Below are positions 14,001 through 26,100 of a DNA stretch of 64,000 nt, piece by piece. This DNA is from Lytechinus pictus (Eukaryota > Echinodermata > Echinoidea > Temnopleuroida > Toxopneustidae). Each line of letters starts with the position of its first letter. Position 1 is the first letter of the stretch. The notes beneath the pieces were generated by a model. It was not told the DNA's origin. It was given only the letters and a program-made list of their open reading frames with translations, and made no database searches. The translations under genes and the position numbers were made by a program. The stretch is taken from assembly GCF_037042905.1 (NCBI RefSeq), contig NC_087252.1, positions 29,637,994-29,701,993 of the forward strand, written 5' to 3'.

Positions 14001-16770
14001 AGGTTAGGATGATTTTTAATTGATGATGACGATAATGATGAGATGGAGGCTGGTAATGATGATGATGATGATGACGATTGCGACAATGACGATGATGGTG
14101 ATGATGATGGTTGTGATGATGACGATGATGATGATGACAATGACAACGATGTTGGTGATGATGATGATGACGATGATAATGATGACGATGATGACGATGA
14201 CGACGACGACGACGATGATGATAAAGATGGTGACGATGATAATGACAATGGTGATACCAGGTGCTGCTGATGATGATTGAGGGAGGTTGTGTTGGTATGA
14301 CCGGACAGGTTGGCCCAGTGGTAGAGTGCCCGTCTCATGAACGGGAGGTTGTGGGTTCGATCCCCGGCCGAGTCATAGCAAAGACTTTGAATTGGGACCT
14401 TCTGTCTTCTTGTCAGACGCTCGAGTTATGAGTATGGAGTAGTGTAATAATAACGTGTTATGTTGTGCAGGGCCCGCTGGAAGAACAGCTTACAGCTAAG
14501 AGTGGCTACCCTGGGTTATTAAGAGTTATTATGATGATAGTGATGATGATTATGGTGATGATGGTGGTTTTAGTGATGATGATGATGATAACAATGACAG
14601 TGTTAATGCTGATGACAACGATGACGACGACGATGATGACAATGATAATGATATTATTTCTGAATAGTAATCATGATTGTTGTGATAATGGTAATGATGA
14701 TGATCATAATGATAATGATTGTGGTGGTGGTGGTGGTGATAATGATGATGATGATATTGATAATGCTGGTGATGATTGTAAATACGGAAATGATGATGAG
14801 GATGACATTAAACCTAACGAGCATGAAACCATGACATAACCCAGCAAAATATGAATAATCGGCTGTCAGATTTAAATTTCGTCATTTCCAAATATTGTAC
14901 TTATACCATCTTCCACTATTTTTTTTCCCATCAGAATCAATACCGTCGAATACCGAATCAAGGGAGCCGAGTCAGAGCGTAATCGACAATGACAAGATTG
15001 ACGATTCCACATCCGAAGTCGCATTCGTTCCATCATCTTCATCTTTACACCTGCCTTCATCGTCGTCGCTTGACCCGTCATCTTCGCCTTCATCGTCGTC
15101 GTCGTTCTCGATGGATGATTTCGTCAATATGAGTCTCCTTGATTGTCACAATGCAGCTGCTGCAGCAGCGGCTACTGAGGTAGGTGAAAAGACTAATCCT
15201 AGTTGATCTAATCCCCATTTGGTCTAATCCCTGTTTACGTAGTCTCCACCGATCCAACCTTTTCTCATTTCAGTCTGGTCCCACTTAAATTGAAGTCATT
15301 CTTATTGATTGATCGCGTTTTATTCTTTTTCATTCCAAAATTCAACAAAAGTTACAATGTAAGGAAAAACATTAAATATTAAGATAATACTTTGCCATGA
15401 AGACTTTAAAAATTGTGTCAGATAAAACTAAACCTGAAAGATTAATACTCAATGTCGCTCCTTTTCTTCTTCTTTTTGCCATTTCTTAATATAGATGTCA
15501 ATGGCGGCTGCGGCGGCTTCGGCAGAACGCAAGAAACTTAGACGCAGCCGCACGACGTTTACGCAAAATCAACTGGCTGTGTTGGAGAGCGAGTTCGAAA
15601 AGACACACTACCCCTGCGTGAATACGAGAGAGGAGCTGGCGTCCAAGACTAGCCTCTCGGAAGCCAGGGTACAGGTGAGAGCCTGTTTGGGGCTCTTTTC
15701 TTACTTTTGAACCCCTCTGGAAATTTGTTAGGACGATCGAGAACTCACCTAAAATATCATAAAAATTCAATTTTATTTTGAGGAAAACAAATCAGATTGA
15801 GGATTCCTCTTGCAAACATTGTTTCGTAAATGCCAACATCATCATTTTATATCTTTTCGAAACTGCTGAAGAGTAAAGTATCTCCTTTACATAAATACAA
15901 CTGTTATGTCATTTATATACAAACCACTATCCTCCTAAAATTGGATTCACCATACTTGACAGATAAGTGAAATCTGATACATTTACCGGGGGGGGGGGGG
16001 GGGGGGGGGTAATACACCAAATATATGCTTAAGTGATGGTACTACGCAAAGAATGTAATTTTAAAACTATAAATGTTTTTGCTTATTTTTATCAAAAGTG
16101 ATATATTTTTGCATCCCTGCCTTTGTTACTGTTATCGGCGTTTCTTTTTATTTTTTGCAAAGAAATGTCTGTTCCCTCAATGTTTTAAAGCAGAAGTGGT
16201 ATAATATGCATAATTCCATCGTAGTCAAAAGCCAGTATATCATACCGTATCTGCACAATGGAGTGAGATCATAATACCTCGGTCACATTTGCTCTACGGC
16301 GGCCGTACGGCGAGTCGAAACAGTCATTTTATTCAAACCACCTAAATTTAGCTGGTACAATCGACTCGCCGCACGGCCGCCGTAGAGCAAATGTGACCGA
16401 GGTATAGTTTTTCATTATCCTTCACTTCAAGTTAGTTTTATTTTGCTTTGTTCGCTACTTGCAGGTTTGGTTCTCGAACCGTCGCGCAAAATGGCGCCGT
16501 CACAAGAAAGTGCCCTCTACGGCCATCCCTCACCAGGTCTCGCTCGCACATCCCAGCCTTCGGATGCCACTGTCTTCGTCATCACCATCCGTGGCAGCGG
16601 TGGGATTGATATCCCATCCCTACTACCAATTCTACAGCGCCCTCCAGCGACCAGAATCCTTCAGGCCTATTGAGCTGGGAGGTTCCAAACTGCTCAAGTC
16701 TTCCCGTGTGACGTCAGCCTTCCAACCTGTGACGTCAGATCTTGTTCGACAGTCCCCCTCGTCTTCCTAA
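8070..16770 (+). CDS. eyg: Paired-box/homeobox transcription factor, eyegone-type Pax
   Basis: Eight exons: 8070-8082, 9777-9941, 11792-11947, 13169-13326, 13834-14002, 14935-15179, 15495-15674, 16465-16770. All junctions are GT-AG and the phases agree; the sum is 1392 nt, giving 463 aa. A sequence-specific nuclear DNA-binding protein is expected. Residues 5-60 align with the paired-domain PAI half but are strongly diverged, keeping a GR, a CD and the final KxxG spacing. Residues 72-132 are a canonical RED half ([34 protein letters not shown]). A Ser-rich linker lies at about 230-285. The homeodomain is 317-376, with Ser at position 50 ([14 protein letters not shown]) and an intron after homeodomain residue 46. 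From memory, HYPCVNTRE and TSLSEARVQ fit eyegone better than Pax6 or Pax3/7. The start is the only ATG whose phase feeds exon 2. The Pax call is firm; the eyg assignment is likely but untested by phylogeny. Confidence 0.85.
8713..8930. mobile_element. hAT-like CAGGGGCG element in eyg intron 1
   Basis: Starts CAGGGGCGAAGCCAGGA and ends CCTGGATCTGCCTG, its imperfect inverted complement, with G runs and A runs inside. No matching target duplication was found, so the boundaries are less certain than for its relatives. The remainder of eyg intron 1 (8083-9776) shows nothing recognisable beyond AT-rich sequence and a C run at about 9644. Confidence 0.45.
9942..11791. other. eyg-type gene intron 2, no element resolved
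   Basis: This 1.85 kb intron separates the PAI-like exon from the first RED exon. It holds a short GAT repeat at about 10480-10535 and a C run at about 10737-10752. No second gene is supported inside it. Confidence 0.5.
12098..12165. repeat. Retroelement 3'-end fragment
   Basis: Contains TATATAGCGCAC and CCAAGGCGCTTCAGAG, words shared with the 3' ends of SINE/LINE copies elsewhere in the window (29464, 40514, 55030). It lies in eyg intron 3. The same intron also carries the GGTCTAAT-type repeat at about 12525-12690. Confidence 0.45.
14020..14275. repeat. (GAT)n-type microsatellite in eyg intron 5
   Basis: About 250 bp of imperfect GAT/GAC repeat just after the exon 5 donor at 14003. The Met- and Asp-rich open frames over it are repeat artefacts. 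A second GAT-rich stretch follows the SINE at about 14528-14800. Confidence 0.9.
14302..14545 (+). mobile_element. tRNA-derived SINE
   Basis: The head resembles a tRNA: an A-box-like GGCCCAGTGGTAGAGTG is followed by a B box, GGTTCGATCC, at 14354-14363. The body continues into TGGCTACCCTGGGT and a trinucleotide tail. The 3' CCCTGGG and tail pattern is shared with the SINE pieces at 16828, 34708 and 54788. The cloverleaf is incomplete and runs on without a 3' tRNA end, so this is a SINE and not a functional tRNA gene. Confidence 0.7.
16275..16404. mobile_element. 130 bp hairpin MITE in the last eyg intron
   Basis: Nearly perfect inverted arms: TACCTCGGTCACATTTGC on the left and GCAAATGTGACCGAGGTA on the right, each about 45 bp, with a roughly 35 bp loop. 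Flanks are TAA and TAG. The related copy at 33967-34127 is flanked by exact TTA triplets, which suggests a PIF/Harbinger-type TWA target. Confidence 0.8.
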
Positions 16771-16827
16771 ACTCTTTGATCTTCCAGTAAAAGAAAGAAA
16801 GTTGAAAAGTCTTGTAAGCATTTTTTT

Positions 16828-16985
16828 AAATGCTACCCAGGGAGGGGAGAAAGTGTATACATTGTGTACAGGCATGCCAGAATCTCGGGATGGTTATAAT
16901 ATCCGTGAAGCGCTTAATTTGAGAGGTCGTTTCCGATATAAAAGCAGATTGTTATTAATACTATTAAAGTGCAATTTATACACAT
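16828..16985 (+). mobile_element. SINE 3' portion
   Basis: Shares the block CCCAGGGAGGGGAGAAAGTG, a TACATTGTGTACAGGCATGC stretch and a GAAGCGCTTAA end with the copy at 34708-34880. The tRNA head is missing. It begins about 60 bp after the eyg stop codon, so it may lie in that gene's 3' UTR. Confidence 0.6.
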
Positions 16986-17084
16986 TTTCTTGTAAATGGT
17001 TAGGAACTGTGATTCGCTGCATATTTATGACGTGAGGGTATTTTATTTTTATTTTAAGCCTACATTATGAAGACAAATTTTCAA

Positions 17085-17360
17085 AGACTTTGTTTGTGCA
17101 GATAATGAAGAAAGCATGCCTGTAGAATGGCATGTACAGGTGACAGTATAATTGGTGAAGGGGAGAAATATCTGGACTTTGAACCACAAGGTCCCAGGTT
17201 CAATGTACGTTGGTAACACTCACGTCCTTTGACAGGGCGTTTATCTACACTTGCCACTCTCCACCCAAGTATAGGAAATGGGCACCTCGTCGGAAATTCC
17301 TCGACTGCCATAGCGTCTGATCAGGGTAGCCGTGACAAAGCCGGCGTAATGGTATAGAGG
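17085..17360 (+). mobile_element. Degenerate SINE-like sequence
   Basis: A B-box-like GGTTCAATG lies at about 17198, followed by a body with AAATGGGCACC and a GGGTAGCCGTGAC motif similar to SINE bodies. It is diverged and the boundaries are uncertain. Confidence 0.35.
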
Positions 17361-18809
17361 GACACCGTGTCATATGTTTTTGAATCCATGATTTCGTTTA
17401 TTTACGCTTTCGAATGTTCTTCATTATTTCCCTAGGGAGTGATGATAGGCCTGCTGTGGGAGTGCTTCAGCATCCCAAGAATTTTCTGGAGTGCTGCACC
17501 CCCTGGAAATTTGGTATACGTGACAAAATGGAGAAATATTACCATATTGACATACATTTTTTTGGATAGAATCCCTGTTTTTCTTTGCTTGTCAAATTTC
17601 TTGGGACAAAAATGAGTTTCATTCTTTTTTGTAGTGACACGCACCTCTTTTGTTATCTTTTTTTTGGGGGGGGTTGTCAAATTTATATCAGTACAAAAGT
17701 AAAAAAATCGTTCCCAGATCCATGTCCTTCAAGACAGACATTCAAAAGCAGTTGTGTATAGAAACAGGCAAGACATTTGGCGGGAGACTTTCATACTTTA
17801 TACATTCCATCTATCTATTACATCTCCAAGTCTCCAAATGCACGTTTTAATGTATATTTCAATACCTAAACGTATATAGGCCTACTTCATTAGAATGAAA
17901 ATCAGTCTCTCAAGATATCCCATTGAAGGTATATTGATAATGTTTGTGCAATTGGGACAGGATGTAAAATAGACTTATGATATTTTCATAGTAACAGTGA
18001 TGATCGGGTAAAAGTTATTTCTGTGTGCGTTGAAAATAAGTTTCTAATAAATCATGCTAAGTGTTATTCCATTAATAAATTTCAATAATGGATGAGTTGT
18101 TCATCATGAAGTATGCAGCATTATTTTGGTCATTTCATTGAACTCAATATCTGTAGAATCATACTTTACAATAAACATTATTACAGTGATTTAGAATAAA
18201 TTCCAATCGGCTGTGCTGAGTGGCCAGGCAAACTCTTGATTAAGATTGAAATACGGTACTAAAGATATATATTTCATTCTCAAATATAATTGCAATTCAA
18301 ATCTTATAGATTAAAATTTATAAATTCGATTTCTCATTAAACCACAGCCGACCAGCATGACCAGGATTTATTTGAATCCGTGTAATCTAGAATACCAGTA
18401 TCAGAAGCGGAGATGTAGAGAGTGAGGGGCGGGGTTAAATCAAAAAGAGAGAGAAAGATAAGCGAAGAGAAGGAGAGAGAGAGGGGGAGGGGGGTTGATG
18501 GAGGGAGAGAGACATGTTAGAGAAGAGAGACAGATAAATATTCAAACAAACGGGATAGACAAGATATAGGGGAGAAAGAAAGGGGGGGGGGGGCTTTTTT
18601 CAGCATCCCAAAAGAGAATGGATAGAACTCATAAATTAAAAAAATATTTTAGCCTATATTCCCGTCCATCAATAGATACTTTAAAACACATACACACACA
18701 CACACACTTAAAGAAAAGTATATGAATTGGGAAAGCAAATGGTTAGTCAAACAGTATTATAGATAGAAAATAAAATGGTAAATGGGGAAAAGAGAGAAAG
18801 AGAAATAAG
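17361..18809. other. Spacer, with GA-rich tract
   Basis: No gene seen. There is a purine-rich GA/GGGA tract at about 18410-18600 and a CA run at about 18690-18708. The remainder is AT-rich. Confidence 0.5.
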
Positions 18810-19948
18810 GTGACAACCATGGGTGTCGATCACGGGGGGGATGGGGGGGATATATCCCCCCCAATATTTCAAGTGGGGGGGATGGCCTGTATTATCATCC
18901 CCCCCCCCCAATAATTTAGGGTAGAAAATTTATAATAATGATGATGAAAAAATAAAAAGTTTGATCATGATGATTATAGTGATGATTATAGTATGCCATC
19001 AATCAGTTTGTTTCCCTCGCAATTTGTGTATATTGTTATTGAATAAAAACATTTTTTTCCAGGACTTTTAAACAGATGGGTGGAGGTTCAAGATGAAAAA
19101 GAATGAAATGTTTATGTATATGATATTTTTTTAACACATGACATAAAAGGACCCCGACGAAAAACAACTTTTGTTGATAGGGTGTTGCATCCCACCAGTG
19201 GTAATATGATCATATTTTTACAATTTTTTAATAAGTGAAATAAATTAATGGTTTCAGAAAGAATAATCATTCATTTCTTTCTAAAGCGTATCTTCGGATA
19301 TGAACATCGGATGTTTTTTTTTCCATGTTATTCTTGTTATTGTTATGGACTTGAATTACTAAACTTGATTGATTTTTTCTTATTTTGGCAAAAAGAAATC
19401 TCTTTTGAGTTTGGAAAGGGATGACAGTTTTGCATTCTATATGAGCACACTCATGCGGTACGTAAATTTCATTTTAACACATATATTAGCTGATATTACA
19501 CACTGATGGTTCAAGAAAATGTTGGAGAAATATAATAACATGACAGTTGAGTTTTGATTTTTTTATGTTTGTTTTTGTTTCATGCACTTATAAAGCATTT
19601 AAAACATGTTAAAATCCAGGGTTAAAATCGTCTAAGGAATGACGGTAAGCCCGATGGCGCACGAGAAGCCACACAGTTTGTAATTTGTGCTAGTCTTAAT
19701 TTGTCCGAATCTGCATTTTAGCATCATGCATTAAGAAGAAAAAAGATATTGCCAGTCGGGTTAGATTTAAGAGAGAAGTTGTATACATCATGCTCAATAA
19801 ACAGATCACTTTGTACATGGTCCAGACAATTTTTGTCATTTTTTCTTTCGTATGAGTTTAGAATAGGCTTACTTGTAACACAAATTGAATTTTCAAAAAA
19901 ATTATATAAGTACAGTACACTGCAACAATGAAGGAATTTCCAAGAACA

Positions 19949-21077
19949 CAGTGGCGTATCTACGGGGGGGGGGGGCACGTGCCCCCCCCCCCCCCCAATC
20001 GGCTGGCCAAAAAAAAAAAGGGGAAGAGGAGAAAAAGAGGGAGAAAGGAAGAGAGTCGTAGTGGGAATGAAGAAATTATTGTTCATTATAATGTTATATT
20101 ATAATAATGTTATGTTATAATACATAAGAAACATTTTTTCATAACTTTATTTTGCTCAGGCCTAGATGTCTTCATTGTTCCCGGTACTCGCATTGTCTGT
20201 TTAACGTTTTTAAGTCAATATACACCAAATATATTTCCTCGCACTTCGACTTATTATTGTTTTATGTAGTGACATATGGTTCTTTTTCATGACTACTTAA
20301 AGTGATTGCCCCATTTTAAGGTGTTAATATAAAACATTTCCTGTCCGTGGTTACGTTCGCACTAGTAGATTGGTGAGATATGTCTGCTCTTCATGAATTC
20401 CTAAAAATCAGTCCTTAAAATGTCCCTTTTTCTGATCTGAATATCAAAAATTTTCAGCTCGCGCTTCGCGCTCGCATTATTTGTTTAGTGAAATACGTAT
20501 CGTATGGTCTTAGTGAATTCTTACAAACAGGCCTTAGAATGCCTCTCTTCAGGTCTGAATATCCTAAATTTTCAGCTCGCGCTTCGCACTCGCAATATTT
20601 GATGAGTGAGATGCGTTATATCATGATTACAATGACTACAAAAAGTGCTTCATGTGTTTAGATGTAGCAAAATCAGCAAGCGCTTTGCACTCGCATTAGA
20701 TGACCATGGTGAGATATGTATACTCTTAATGGATTCCTAAAATATAGTCCTTAACTTGTCCTTGTTTGGGGTCAATATTTACAAAAATTTCAGCTCGCGC
20801 TTCGCGCTAACATTGTTTGTTTAGCGAGACAGGTATGTATCATGATTACAAAAATTTGCTTATAATGTCCTTTTTTGGTCTGCATATCAAAAATTTTCAG
20901 CTCGCGCTTCGCGCTCGCATTATTTGAGCAGTGAGATACATATCCGTTTAATGGCACTCATCAAAATGTCCCTATCAGGTCAGTATACCTGGCAACTGAG
21001 CGCGCTTCGTGCGCTCACTAAGTGACTCAAAAATGTTGCTGGTGCCCCCCAATGCCGTGACTCACGGTACGCCACTG
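19949..21077. mobile_element. Inner hAT-like element, 8-bp duplication CAAGAACA
   Basis: Starts CAGTGGCGTATCTACGG and ends CACGGTACGCCACTG. The flanks are exactly CAAGAACA on both sides (19941-19948 and 21078-21085). Runs of G then C sit just inside the left end. The interior carries a tandem array of a roughly 110-120 bp unit. There is no transposase. The terminal CAGTGGCG and the 8-bp duplication are hallmarks of hAT elements. Confidence 0.88.
20445..21020. repeat. Tandem ~110-120 bp unit with TCAGCTCGCGCTTCGCGCTC
   Basis: The GC-rich word CAGCTCGCGCTTCGCGCTCG recurs, with small changes, at about 20457, 20573, 20790 and 20899. Weaker versions lie near 20675 and 21000. AT-rich sequence in between carries words such as GAATTC and AAATGTCC. 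It sits wholly inside the inner hAT-like element. Confidence 0.75.
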
Positions 21078-21681
21078 CAAGAACACCATGCAGATCAACC
21101 ACTCCCAAATGTCCTAACTTGTGATTTTAGTGGGGGTAATATTGAAAGATCCCATGCATCCACAAGAACATTTGTGTCAATCATCCCCCCAACCAAGAAT
21201 ACGGATCGACACCCATGGTGACAACGTATACATAAATGCATGAAAGGCCATGGAAAGGGGGAGAATATAAAGCCAAGGAGACAAGATTAGAAGGGAAAAA
21301 AGAAGAATAAGGAATACTTAGAAGCAAGAAGTAAACTTTAATTGATAATTAAATTGAGTAAATTGAAAGAAAACAAAAACGAAGAAATGAAAGAAAGAAA
21401 AGGTGAAACACCAGTGGAAAAAAAGACGATTTGAAAATAATACCTAATAGCATGGTATAAGATATAACTAAAAGAGGGAAAATAGCAAGACATATGAAGC
21501 ATGGACCTAGATATCACATGTATGGAGTAAGCGACTAATATAAACAAAATGGAAAATGAGCGAAGAAGTATCGATGGTATTCATTTTACATCAATCATTC
21601 GGAGGAACAGTGTAGAGAGAAAACTTATAGCAAAATGAATATGGACCGAGAAGGAACAAAATTAAAGAGTATGTCATTTCA

Positions 21682-21934
21682 ACACTCTAAAAAAAGATTT
21701 ACCCCCGGGGGTTTACCCAATATTGGGTAAAATGGGAAAATGCATGTTGGATGGGTAAAAAAGATACCAAATATTTTGCAAATTTTACGCAATGTTGCAT
21801 GCGTTGAAATTTACCCTTAAAACATGCATTTAGCCTAATATAGCCTTGGCATGGGGTAAAAAATACCCGACAAACATGCATGTTTCCTTTCTACCCAATA
21901 TTGGGTAAAATTTTACTCAGTGTTTTTAGAGTGG
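21682..21934. mobile_element. ~250 bp foldback MITE (ACACTCTAAAAA family)
   Basis: Left end ACACTCTAAAAAAAG, right end GTTTTTAGAGTG. Inner arms both carry ACCCAATATTGGGTAAAA. A partial relative is at 4409-4540. Confidence 0.75.
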
Positions 21935-22657
21935 ACGTTTAAAATTGTGGTGTTATATCATGTCATTTTGCTGTCGCCATCAGCAAAATGAACAATTTGG
22001 ATCAGTTTTTTTTTTCACTTACAAAAAAGCCAAGTTACCAAATGCCAAATTAACATACGCGTATGAATAAAATTCTAGACACATGACCTCGTCAAGGTAA
22101 TTAATTTTAAAGTACCTCTATTAATCGTCATCTTTCAAAAACATCATATAAAGAAAAAAAATATAAAAAGACGAACCGAATGAATTACAAATCAATCGAT
22201 AAAGAGACGCCCCTTTGTTCAAGTTAGAAATCGATAGATTTTGTATGAAAGTGCCCCTCAGCCCACACAAAGCACTCCTTTTCTAGGCGCTATTACCCCC
22301 TGGTAATTGTACACTTTGGTATTGTGCATTTCTTGTTAATTTGTTCAGCGGTGCGCGGTGGAAACATGTGTAATTCTATTCAGAGTTCGAACTATTATTA
22401 TTACGAGTATGCGGCAGATGCAGTATAAGCTCGCAGACGACCCACATATATTTTTTCTGACTGTCAAACTCGCGGTTTAAAACAATGCTATTTCCTTAGT
22501 TAATGTTATGATTATTATGACATTGGTGGATTGGAATTGTGATACCCTACGACGATGAGAGCAACGGGTTTCTGCAAGCATCGGAAATTCCAATTGGCAA
22601 AATGATTTCATACCGGCTTTTTTAGTGTTTCCGTGAGCGATTCAACGAGAACAAAAA
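21935..22657. other. Spacer upstream of the CXorf65 homologue
   Basis: No exon seen. The last 500 bp precede the first coding exon and are the likely promoter region, but no motif beyond the TATA-like site is convincing. Confidence 0.45.
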
Positions 22658-22665
22658 TATATAAG
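22658..22665 (+). promoter_or_regulatory. Putative TATA box of the CXorf65 homologue
   Basis: TATATAAG lies 144 bp upstream of the ATG at 22802, in an otherwise ordinary stretch. The match is good, but the surroundings are AT-rich, so it could be chance. Confidence 0.35.
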
Positions 22666-22801
22666 TTTTTTGCACCTTTTGCTGATTTTTTGGTGTATAT
22701 ACTCATCGGGATGAAAGGATGATTACTTTATTCTGACTGATCTTTTCGAACAAGTTTTTATCAATTTTACAACTAGGAGTTTAAAGAACTGATTTGGAAT
22801 T

Positions 22802-22908
22802 ATGTTTATTACAGTGAAATACGGAGGTGAGTGTAAAGCAAGATTGGTTGTTATAATGATTATTATTGTTGTTATAATAAGCTTGACATTATCGTTATTT
22901 ATTTATAC

Positions 22909-22971
<63 letters not shown>

Positions 22972-23089
22972 GTAATAATAGCAATAATAATAATAACAAT
23001 AATGATGATAACAATAATAATCATAATGATGATGATCATTATTTTTGTTCATATTATTATCATTATTATTATTGTTATTATTATTATTG

Positions 23090-23120
<31 letters not shown>

Positions 23121-26100
23121 CATTATCATTATTATTATCATTATAACTATTTAAATTATCTTGATTATGGTTACTAATATGATTAGTATCATTATTGGTA
23201 ATTTCAGTACTACAACTCATTTGTTTTTTTAACGGAACATTTTATGTGGGGAGGAGGGTTTTCAACTTTTGATTCTACGTTCAAGATCATTTTTACTACA
23301 TTGCGGAATGCATCTCTCCATTGGCGGATCCAGGGGGGGGGTGGGGAACAGCCGGCCCGTGCCCCGCCCCCCCCCCCCTTGAGAAGCAAAATTAAAATGT
23401 GTAATTTTAAAAATGCCATAAGAGCATAAGTATATCCCCCCCTTTTATTACCTTTTTTTTGCTTGTCTAATTTTTTCTCGGAAAAATGTGCACACCCTTT
23501 TGGAAAATCCTGGACCGCCCCTGTATCTCTCCTTCTTGAATATTGAAATATTTAGAATAAGCATAAATCATTTTATTATATCATCAGAACAGGGTATTAA
23601 ATAGATATAATAAACTCACTGCATCTATCTTTTCTTTTGAAGCTTCATTATAAAAAATTTCTTTTATCGAAGTATTCTTAAATATCACACCTGCACGTTC
23701 ACCCACTTGCACACACACGCACACTTCATTTCTTCATTTTTCTTCTTTCTCCTTTTCTGATGATTTGTGACGTAAGATTTTCTTCCAGACCTAGAACTAT
23801 AGAATAATTGGTTTCCATGTAGCCCCTTTCCCACTTTGGCTGCTATTACTCAAGCATTTATTTTGCTTATATAGTTTGCCACTGCGTTTGTTTTTCACTA
23901 CTTTGTCTTATCCTTAAATTGTATTCATGTCTAAATTTTGTTATGACACTACTATAAATTTGTCACATTACAATGTACTTTCATGTCATACTATGATTAT
24001 GTTTATGTATGATAAATTTATTTTGACTTTACAATAAATGCAGAAACTCCTGCAAAAAAAATATATATACATATATTCATTTGAAGGTGCAACAGAACTT
24101 TCACAGCTTTGAATCTATCAAAATTCCTCATAATGATTATGACATAAATCATTATCGTCATCATCATCATCGTCGTCGTCGTTGTTATGATCATCGTCAT
24201 CACCATCGCCATGCATCAGCACCACCAAAAATATCAATCAAAGACAAATAAAGTGCATTCTTTTCTTTTATCTCTTTCTTATTTTCCCTCATTTTTTTTT
24301 TGCTTTTCACCTCTTTTTCAGTGCTAAAACAAATCACGGGGGAAACTTAAAGCCCATTTCACAATTGGTGGTGCGACTGCGTACAACCGTTGCGATTGTG
24401 TGCAACATATATTGTGATCAAAATGATCGCGAACGATCGCAAGAGCGATTGTGAAAGCCCCTTTAAGCCCCTTTCACAATTGACGTACGACCATTTGCGA
24501 CCTTTTGGTCGTGCGACAGGCTGCAACAGGCATCAATCGCTAGTCATCTCATAAGATCGCACAGAGGCTTTCACAGTTGCAACAGCTGTCGTACAACAAA
24601 AACAACCAGTAAACCCCGTTGCACGAGTAAGTCGCATATGCTCTTATTGTGCTCGTGGGATCACATGCGAGTGTTGCACGAGGGATTGCGAGTGGAACGG
24701 TCGCATACATGCGAATGAAACGGTAGTGCAATGTTGTAAGCCGTTGCGATCGGTCTTGCAACAGTCTTATGGCCCATATTATTATCGCAACCAGTCGCAA
24801 GACAGGTCTCTGTACATGTAGGTCGCTTGCACATGTGCAAGTGTTGCACGACCTCCAGTCAAGTAAATGCGACTACTTAGTTGTGCCACCTCTCGCACCA
24901 AGTCGTACAACGTTGAACAACACTCGCACGAGGATCGCCCGACCGATGGTACGACCCCGGGTACGGCCTGATGCGAGTGAATCGATCGTATTTGATCGCG
25001 TTCGGATTTTGAACATGTTCAAAGTTCAGATGTGACCAGTCACGACCACCTCGAGTTCGTGCGACCGTCTACAACGACTGCGAGTGCTCGCAAGACACCA
25101 AGAGATCGATCGTGCAACAACAAGAAAAAACTGTTGCAGGCGGTCGTAAACTGGTCGGACGTCAATTGTGAAAGGGGCTGAACGGTCGCATACATGCGAA
25201 TGCAACTGTAGTGGAATGTAGTAAGCCGTAATTTCGATCGGTCTTGCAACAGTCTCATATTATCGCACCCAGTCGCAAGACTGGTCTCTGTAGGTCTCCA
25301 ACACATTTTCAAGTGTTGTACGACCTCCAGTCGACTAAATGCGACTATACTTAGTTGTGCCACCTCTCGCACCAAGTCGTACAACGTTGAACAACACTCA
25401 CACGATGATCGCCCGACCGATGGTACGACCTGATGCGAGTAAATCAATCGTATTTGATCGCGTTTGGATTTTGAACATGTTCAAATTCAGATGCGACCAG
25501 TCACGACCACCTCCGACCACCTCAAATTCGTGCGTTCGTCTACAACCACTGCGAGTGCTCGCAAGACACCAAGAGATCGATCGTGCAACAACAAGAAAAA
25601 ACTGTTGCAGGCGGTCGTAAACAGGTCGTACGTCAATTGTGAAAGGGGCTTTACGGTCTCATTATACGCACATGAACGGTAGGCTATATCTAATTTGTAC
25701 ACTTCTCTGCTGCTCAGAATCCTAGAGCAAACAAGAGAGAAAAAAAAACAATTAGAATAGAGGGATGAAAAACAAATATTTGTGAGCGTATTCCATATCA
25801 CATCCTGGCTTGATATGTACACGGATATATAAACTTAATGAGAAATACGTTGTAGAAGCAATGGTATTTGGCGTTGGTAGGCAATATCTAGGTATTAGGA
25901 GTACATGTTTACTAGTCAATCAAGATAGCTTGTTTGAGTTGGAGGTATTTGTTTTCGTATTCATTATACGTCTCCCCCCCTCTCTTCCAATATACCTCTC
26001 CTTCATTTATTTTCTATCTATTCCTATACATATTCCATCCCCGCTCTTTCTCTTCATATCAATCAAGATAGCTTGTTTGAGTTGGAGGTATTTTTTTTCG

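Larger units (their letters stand above)
18818..21217. mobile_element. Outer hAT-like element, 8-bp duplication GTGACAAC
   Basis: Ends are CATGGGTGTCGATC and GATCGACACCCATG, perfect inverted repeats where visible. They are flanked by GTGACAAC at 18810-18817 and 21218-21225, an exact 8-bp target duplication. About 1.13 kb of its 2.4 kb is a second element (19949-21077), so the original insertion was about 1.27 kb. No transposase reading frame was recognised, so it is non-autonomous. Confidence 0.8.

Noticed and set aside
14302-14375. Possible tRNA gene
   Set aside because: A- and B-box-like words are present, but no full cloverleaf and the sequence runs on into a SINE body and tail shared with other copies.
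20445-21020. CRISPR-like array
   Set aside because: The repeats are diverged, about 110-120 bp apart, and sit inside a eukaryotic transposon; there are no short identical direct repeats with unique spacers.
24549-24800. 83-codon frame nearly identical to one at 48764-49015
   Set aside because: The identity comes from the two 1.19 kb transposon copies; there is no known domain and the frame is not favoured over others.
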